Positions 59,889 to 64,000 of a stretch of DNA of 64,000 nucleotides are shown piece after piece. Positions within the stretch are counted from its first letter, which is position 1, and every line of letters begins with the position of its first letter. The notes beneath the pieces are model-generated. The model was not told the DNA's origin. It searched no databases and saw nothing but the letters and a program-made list of their open reading frames with translations. The position numbers were made by a program, and so were the translations under genes. The DNA comes from Bradyrhizobium sp. CB3481 (GTDB lineage: Bacteria; Pseudomonadota; Alphaproteobacteria; Rhizobiales; Xanthobacteraceae): assembly GCF_029714305.1 (NCBI RefSeq), contig NZ_CP121647.1:6282501-6346500 (forward strand), read 5' to 3'.

Positions 59889-61082
59889 TCAGCCGGCGTG
59901 CTCGATGGCGCGGATGGCGCCGCGTAGTTCGGCGAGGCCGCGCAGGCGGCCGATCGCGGTATAGCCAGGGTTGGTGCGCTTGGTTGCCGCGAGATCGTCG
60001 AGCATGCGGTGGCCGTGATCGGGCCGGAACACAATCCGCTTTTCGGGCGAACGCGTGCGGTTCTCGGCCAGCAGCGCCTTGAGCACCGCGATCATGTCGA
60101 CATCGCCATCGAGATGGTCCGACTCGAAGAACGACAGGCCGTCGGTTTCGCGCTTGGTGGCGCGGAGATGGGCGAAACCGATCCGCGAAGCGAAGCGCTT
60201 GGCCATCGCAGGCAGATCGTTTTCCGCGCGCACGCCGAGCGAGCCGGTGCAGAAGCAGATGCCGTTGGCCTTCGACGGCACCGCGTCGAACAGCGCCTGA
60301 TAATCCTCTTCCGATGAGGCGATGCGCGGCAAACCGAACAGCGGACGCGGCGGATCGTCCGGATGCAGCGTCAGCGTCACGCCGAGCTGCTCGGCGACCG
60401 GCGCGATGCACGCGAGGAATTCGCTGAGGTGCCGGCGCAGCACCTTGGAATCGATGCCGCGGTATTGCTGCAGGCGGTCGCGGAACTGCGGAATGGTCAG
60501 CGGATCAGTCGTGGAGCCCGGCAGCGCGCTGGCGATGTTGGTGACGAGAACATCGATGTCGGCCTGCGTCATCCGAGAATACACTTCCCTGGCGCGACGC
60601 TGCGCGGCCTCGGAATATTCGGCGGGCGCCTCGGGTCGCTTAAGAATGTGCAGATCGAACGCCGCGAACCGCTCCTGGTCGAAGCGCATCGCCTTGGCGC
60701 CGTTTGGCAGCTCCCATTCGAGATCGGTGCGGCACCAGTCCACGACCGGCATGAAGTTGTAGCAGATGATCTTGATGCCGGCGGCGGCGACTGCCTCCAT
60801 GCTGGCGATCCAGGCCTCGATCGAGCGCCTGGCCCCGCCCCCGAGCCGCTTGACGTCATCAGGCACCGGGATCGATTCCACCACCGACCATACGAGCTGC
60901 GAGCGACCCGGCTGCGAATTCTCGATCAGGTTCTTGCGCTCTTCGACCGCGGCGCGCGTCCAAGCTTCGCCGATCGGCACCTGGTGCAGCGCCGTCACCA
61001 CGTCGGTCGCACCGGCCTGGCGGATATCGTCTAATGATACGGGCTCATTGGGCCCGTACCACCGCCATCCCTGCAGCATCAT
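59889..61082 (-). CDS. uxuA: Mannonate dehydratase
   Basis: A 397-residue TIM-barrel enzyme of the xylose-isomerase-like fold, dehydrating D-mannonate to 2-keto-3-deoxygluconate. Family segments are WRWYGPNEPVSLDDIRQAGA at the N terminus, IKIICYNFMPVVDWCRTDLEW near residue 103, LTLHPDDPPRPLFGLPRI near 235, FCTGSLGVRAENDLPAM, and RPDHGHRMLDD near 362 with metal-binding His residues. AGGAG lies upstream of ATG 61082. It is the last gene of the TRAP / L-idonate-dehydrogenase operon, 28 bases after the dehydrogenase stop. The operon handles uronates or related sugar acids. Confidence 0.92.
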   Translation of the reverse strand: MMLQGWRWYGPNEPVSLDDIRQAGATDVVTALHQVPIGEAWTRAAVEERKNLIENSQPGRSQLVWSVVESIPVPDDVKRLGGGARRSIEAWIASMEAVAAAGIKIICYNFMPVVDWCRTDLEWELPNGAKAMRFDQERFAAFDLHILKRPEAPAEYSEAAQRRAREVYSRMTQADIDVLVTNIASALPGSTTDPLTIPQFRDRLQQYRGIDSKVLRRHLSEFLACIAPVAEQLGVTLTLHPDDPPRPLFGLPRIASSEEDYQALFDAVPSKANGICFCTGSLGVRAENDLPAMAKRFASRIGFAHLRATKRETDGLSFFESDHLDGDVDMIAVLKALLAENRTRSPEKRIVFRPDHGHRMLDDLAATKRTNPGYTAIGRLRGLAELRGAIRAIEHAG

Positions 61083-61110
61083 GGGCGATCTCCTGAACTC
61101 TGAATTACGC

Positions 61111-62157
61111 TTACGCCGTCAGCACGACCTTGACGCTCTGCGAGCGGTCGAGCGCCAGCCGCACCGCATCCGGCGCAACCGCAAGCGGACGCTGCGCCGT
61201 GACCAGCGACAGCACGTCGACGCTGCCGTCGGCGATCAGCTCGACGGCGGTATAGAATTCCTCGCCGAAGCGGAACGAGCCGCGCAGGTCGATCTCCTTG
61301 GCCATGACCGCATTCGCCGGCACCGGCATCTGCCCGCCCGGTAAGTTGCCGACCTGAACCACGACGCCGCCGCGCCGGACGGTTGCGATGGCGCTGGCAA
61401 GGCCGGCCGCTGTTCCCGACACTTCGAAGGCGACATCGAACGGCTTTGCCGCGGCCTCGGCCTTCAGCGCGTCCTCGCCGCCGGAGATATCGACGACGTT
61501 AGTGGCGCCGAGCTTGGTCGCGAATGCCAGCGGCGCGGCGGCGATATCGACGACGGTGGTCTCCGCGATCCCGGCGCGCTTCGCCGCCAGCATGGTGAGC
61601 AAGCCAATCGGGCCGGCGCCGAACAGCACGGCGCGCTTGCCCGTGACGTCACCCGCACGGGCGACCGCGTGCAGGCACACTGCCAGCGGCTCCGCGAGCG
61701 CCGCCGCCTGATAGGTGACGTGATCCGGAATCTTCACGCACTGCGCCGGGATAGCGTCGAAATAAGAGGCAAAACCGCCCTGCATATGCGGGGTCTTCGA
61801 GGCCGAGCCCATGAAGAAGATGTTCTCGCACAGGTTCTGCCGCTTCTCCCGGCACGGCTTGCAGTAGCCGCACCAGCGCGACGGATTGACGGCGACACGG
61901 TCGCCGACCTTCACGCCCGGCGCATCGCCCGCGATCTCGACGACTTCACCCGCGATCTCGTGGCCGAGCACCAGCGGCGAGGTCACGACGAAATCGCCGG
62001 TGCGGGCGTGGCGGTAGTAATGCATATCAGAACCGCAGATGCCGCCGGCGCCGAAGCGGAGGCGCACCATGCCTGCGGCCAGCGGATCGAGCGGCCGCTC
62101 GACCATGCGCAGATCTTCCGGGCCGAACAGCGTTGCAGCCAAAGCTTTCGAGGTCAT
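61111..62157 (-). CDS. Zn-dependent alcohol dehydrogenase, L-idonate 5-dehydrogenase-like
   Basis: A 348-residue MDR protein. The catalytic zinc ligands are Cys41 (GICGSDMHYY), His66 and Glu67 (VLGHE). A structural zinc cluster of four cysteines lies in RWCGYCKPCREKRQNLC. The Rossmann motif is LFGAGPIGLLTMLAAKRAG. HYYRHARTGDFVVTSPLVL is typical of L-idonate 5-dehydrogenase, which gives 5-ketogluconate; other sugar-acid or sorbitol-like substrates are possible. The ATG overlaps the TRAP large permease stop by 4 bases. Confidence 0.85.
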   Translation of the reverse strand: MTSKALAATLFGPEDLRMVERPLDPLAAGMVRLRFGAGGICGSDMHYYRHARTGDFVVTSPLVLGHEIAGEVVEIAGDAPGVKVGDRVAVNPSRWCGYCKPCREKRQNLCENIFFMGSASKTPHMQGGFASYFDAIPAQCVKIPDHVTYQAAALAEPLAVCLHAVARAGDVTGKRAVLFGAGPIGLLTMLAAKRAGIAETTVVDIAAAPLAFATKLGATNVVDISGGEDALKAEAAAKPFDVAFEVSGTAAGLASAIATVRRGGVVVQVGNLPGGQMPVPANAVMAKEIDLRGSFRFGEEFYTAVELIADGSVDVLSLVTAQRPLAVAPDAVRLALDRSQSVKVVLTA

Positions 62158-63560
62158 TTGGAGAGTCCCATATATTTAGGAAGCCAGAGCGTCAGCTCCG
62201 GGATGTAGGTGATGGCGACGAGCGCCAGGAGCAGCGGCACGAGCCAGGGCAAGATCGCCATGGTCGTGCGCTCGACGGACAGTTTTGCGACGCGCGCCAG
62301 CACGAACAGCACCATGCCGAGCGGCGGATGCAGCAGGCCGATCATCAGGTTCAGCGTCATGATCAGGCCGAAATGAATCGGATCGATACCGAGCTTGAGC
62401 ACGATCGGCAGCAGGATCGGCACCAAAATGGTGATCGCGGCGATGGTGTCGATGAAGCAGCCGACGAACAGGATCAGGATGTTGGCGAGCAGCAGGAACA
62501 CCCATTTGTTGTGGGTGATGCCGAGCATCGCATCCGTCAGCGTCTGCGCCGCCTGCGACACCGTCAGCAGCCAGGCAAAGATCGAGGCCGCGGTAACAAT
62601 GAACAGCACGGAGGCCGTGGTCTCGATGGTGTCGAAGGTCGCCTTCGCCACCGTCTGGAGCGTCATCGAGCGGTAGCGCACCAGCCCAAGGAACAGCGAC
62701 CAGATCACCGCGGCGACCGCGGCCTCCGTCGGCGTGAACCAGCCGAGCGTCATGCCGCCGATCAGGATCACGGGCGCCATCAGCGCCATCACGGCGGAGA
62801 AATCGAAATACCAGTCGAGCGCGAGCAGCGCGACGAGGCCGATGCCGACCGCCATGTTCACCGAGAGCCCGGCGAGAACCAGTAGCCAGACCACCAGCGG
62901 GAATGCGAACACGATGACGATTTCGAGCGTGGCCGAACCGAGCTGCGGCCAGGAGAACGGCGTGTCGCTGCCCCAGCCGCGCCGGTGCGCAAACCAGGCG
63001 ACGGTCGCCATCATCGCCAGCGTCATGACGACGCCGGGGATCACGCCGCCGAGAAACAGCGCACCGATCGAAACGTTGGCCATCATGCCGTAAATCACAA
63101 ACGGCAGCGACGGCGGGATGATCGGGCCGAGGGTGGCGGAGGCCGCGGTGACGCCGACCGCGAACTCGGTCGAGTAGCCGTGGTCCTTCATCGCCTTGAT
63201 CTCGATGGTGCCGAGGCCTGCGGCATCCGCAATCGCGGTACCGGACATGCCGGAGAAGATCACCGAGCCGACGATATTGACGTGGCCGAGGCCGCCGCGC
63301 ATCCAGCCCACAAGCGCGACCGCGAACTTGTAGATGCGCCCGGTGACGCCGGCGATGTTCATGAGGTTGCCGGCGAGGATGAAGAACGGCACCGCGAGCA
63401 GCGGAAAGCTCTCGACGCCGGCGATCATGCGCTGCGCCAGCGTTACGTCGGGCGTGATGCCGGTCACGAGAATGTAGACCAGCGACGAGACTGCCATGGA
63501 AAGCGCGACCGGCAGGCCGAGCAACATCAGCAGCAAAAATCCCCCAAGCAGCAGCAGCAT
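62154..63560 (-). CDS. TRAP transporter large permease (DctM-type)
   Basis: A 468-residue inner-membrane protein with about twelve helices. It carries the DctM core repeats: PLLAVPFFILAGNLMNIAG near residue 53, and STLGPIIPPSLPFVIYG near 145, with the GxxPPS motif. The second half repeats the same pattern. It moves a sugar acid or similar organic acid with sodium. It follows the small permease by 4 bases and overlaps the dehydrogenase start by 4, showing a single operon. Confidence 0.92.
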   Translation of the reverse strand: MLLLLGGFLLLMLLGLPVALSMAVSSLVYILVTGITPDVTLAQRMIAGVESFPLLAVPFFILAGNLMNIAGVTGRIYKFAVALVGWMRGGLGHVNIVGSVIFSGMSGTAIADAAGLGTIEIKAMKDHGYSTEFAVGVTAASATLGPIIPPSLPFVIYGMMANVSIGALFLGGVIPGVVMTLAMMATVAWFAHRRGWGSDTPFSWPQLGSATLEIVIVFAFPLVVWLLVLAGLSVNMAVGIGLVALLALDWYFDFSAVMALMAPVILIGGMTLGWFTPTEAAVAAVIWSLFLGLVRYRSMTLQTVAKATFDTIETTASVLFIVTAASIFAWLLTVSQAAQTLTDAMLGITHNKWVFLLLANILILFVGCFIDTIAAITILVPILLPIVLKLGIDPIHFGLIMTLNLMIGLLHPPLGMVLFVLARVAKLSVERTTMAILPWLVPLLLALVAITYIPELTLWLPKYMGLSK

Positions 63561-63564
63561 CGCC

Positions 63565-64000
63565 CTACCCTTCCGTTCCGTCGAAGGCGCCGGGGCGCTC
63601 CAGGATCGAATAGCCCCGCCGCCAGTTCTCGACCGCGATCTGGATCGAGCGTGCGAACATCAGCGCGAAGCCGAGCAGCACGGCGTAGTAGACAAAACCT
63701 TTTTGAAACTTGATCGTGGTCATCCGCTCGTCGCCGATGATCTGGATGAACTGCCAGACCAGCACGATCGCGTAGCCGAAGAACGCGATCCGGATCAGGT
63801 CGATGACGGTCGACAATCCGCGCGCAGCGACATGCGGTAGATAGCGGTACACGAGATCGACCTGGATGTGCCGCGACAGCCGCACGCACATCGCCGAGCC
63901 GATGAAGACCACGCCGATCAGGCAATAGGTCGCGATCTCCTCGGTCCAGGCATAGCTGTCGTTGAGGACGTAGCGGGTGAAGAACTGCAAGAACACGGCC
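63565..64000 (-). CDS. TRAP transporter small permease (DctQ-type), 5' end missing
   Basis: About 145 residues are in the window, and the reading frame runs off the right edge. The first visible residues AVFLQFFTRYVLN are internal to a typical DctQ (about 170-200 residues), so the GTG at 63996 is not the start. Four hydrophobic segments and the SYAWTEEIATYCLIGVVFIG block fit DctQ. The matching periplasmic binding protein should be just outside the window. Confidence 0.88.
   Translation of the reverse strand, partial: AVFLQFFTRYVLNDSYAWTEEIATYCLIGVVFIGSAMCVRLSRHIQVDLVYRYLPHVAARGLSTVIDLIRIAFFGYAIVLVWQFIQIIGDERMTTIKFQKGFVYYAVLLGFALMFARSIQIAVENWRRGYSILERPGAFDGTEG

Noticed and set aside
1..64000. 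tRNA, rRNA, CRISPR arrays, insertion sequences, prophage genes
   Set aside because: No cloverleaf-like sequence, spaced identical repeats, transposase, integrase or phage structural motif was seen on reading. Short palindromes are repeats, not CRISPR units: no regular spacing exists.

Overview
The window reads as an ordinary chromosomal segment of a Bradyrhizobium-like alphaproteobacterium. This is inferred from the high-GC coding, the gene families present, and the many short palindromic intergenic repeats with arms such as GTCATTGCGAG, CCCGCGAAGGCGGGG and GTAGGGTGGGCA. I see no rRNA, tRNA, CRISPR array, phage or insertion sequence. Genes are dense on both strands and most form short operons.

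Layout. 1-9.6 kb: the tail of nicotinate phosphoribosyltransferase, O-acetylhomoserine sulfhydrylase with an alpha/beta hydrolase, a cytoplasmic-looking HtrA-type protease, a GMC oxidoreductase with its small subunit, a GIY-YIG nuclease boxed in by two palindromic repeats, and a divergent CYP153-like P450 / Baeyer-Villiger monooxygenase pair. 9.8-16 kb: a single-chain biotin-dependent acyl-CoA carboxylase, an enolase-superfamily acid-sugar dehydratase, and an orphan branched-chain-type binding protein. 16-25.8 kb: small secreted and Sel1-like proteins, then a leftward hydantoinase A/B, class III aminotransferase, MFS transporter and CmcJ-like enzyme cluster, and an SDR without the usual catalytic Tyr/Lys. 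26-34.9 kb: HU protein, a complete Dpp-type ABC importer, a DadA/PuuB-like oxidase, and a VOC/TetR pair. 34.9-39.5 kb: desaturase plus MetX-like hydrolase behind a palindromic operator, an isochorismatase-type hydrolase, and a LysR/NTF2-like pair.

39.5-45.6 kb is a purine-degradation island. It holds uricase, an allantoate-amidohydrolase-type M20 enzyme, a nucleobase:cation symporter, a fused OHCU decarboxylase/HIU hydrolase, PuuE allantoinase and a DUF3830 protein. Together they can take urate to ureidoglycolate. 45.8-50.9 kb: an NTF2-like protein, an MscS channel, a luciferase-like oxidoreductase, a quinone-oxidoreductase-like protein and a dienelactone-hydrolase-like protein.

51.1-58.9 kb is the most interesting region: a six-gene membrane complex resembling hydrogenase-4 / complex I (HyfB-C-E-F-G-I). 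Its large subunit has lost the NiFe-binding cysteines, so it is not a hydrogenase but an energy-converting-hydrogenase-related (Ehr) complex with an unknown redox partner. It is bracketed by two closely related XRE-type regulators. A spermidine-synthase-like gene follows. The right edge (59.9-64 kb) is a sugar-acid operon: TRAP transporter, L-idonate-5-dehydrogenase-like enzyme and mannonate dehydratase.
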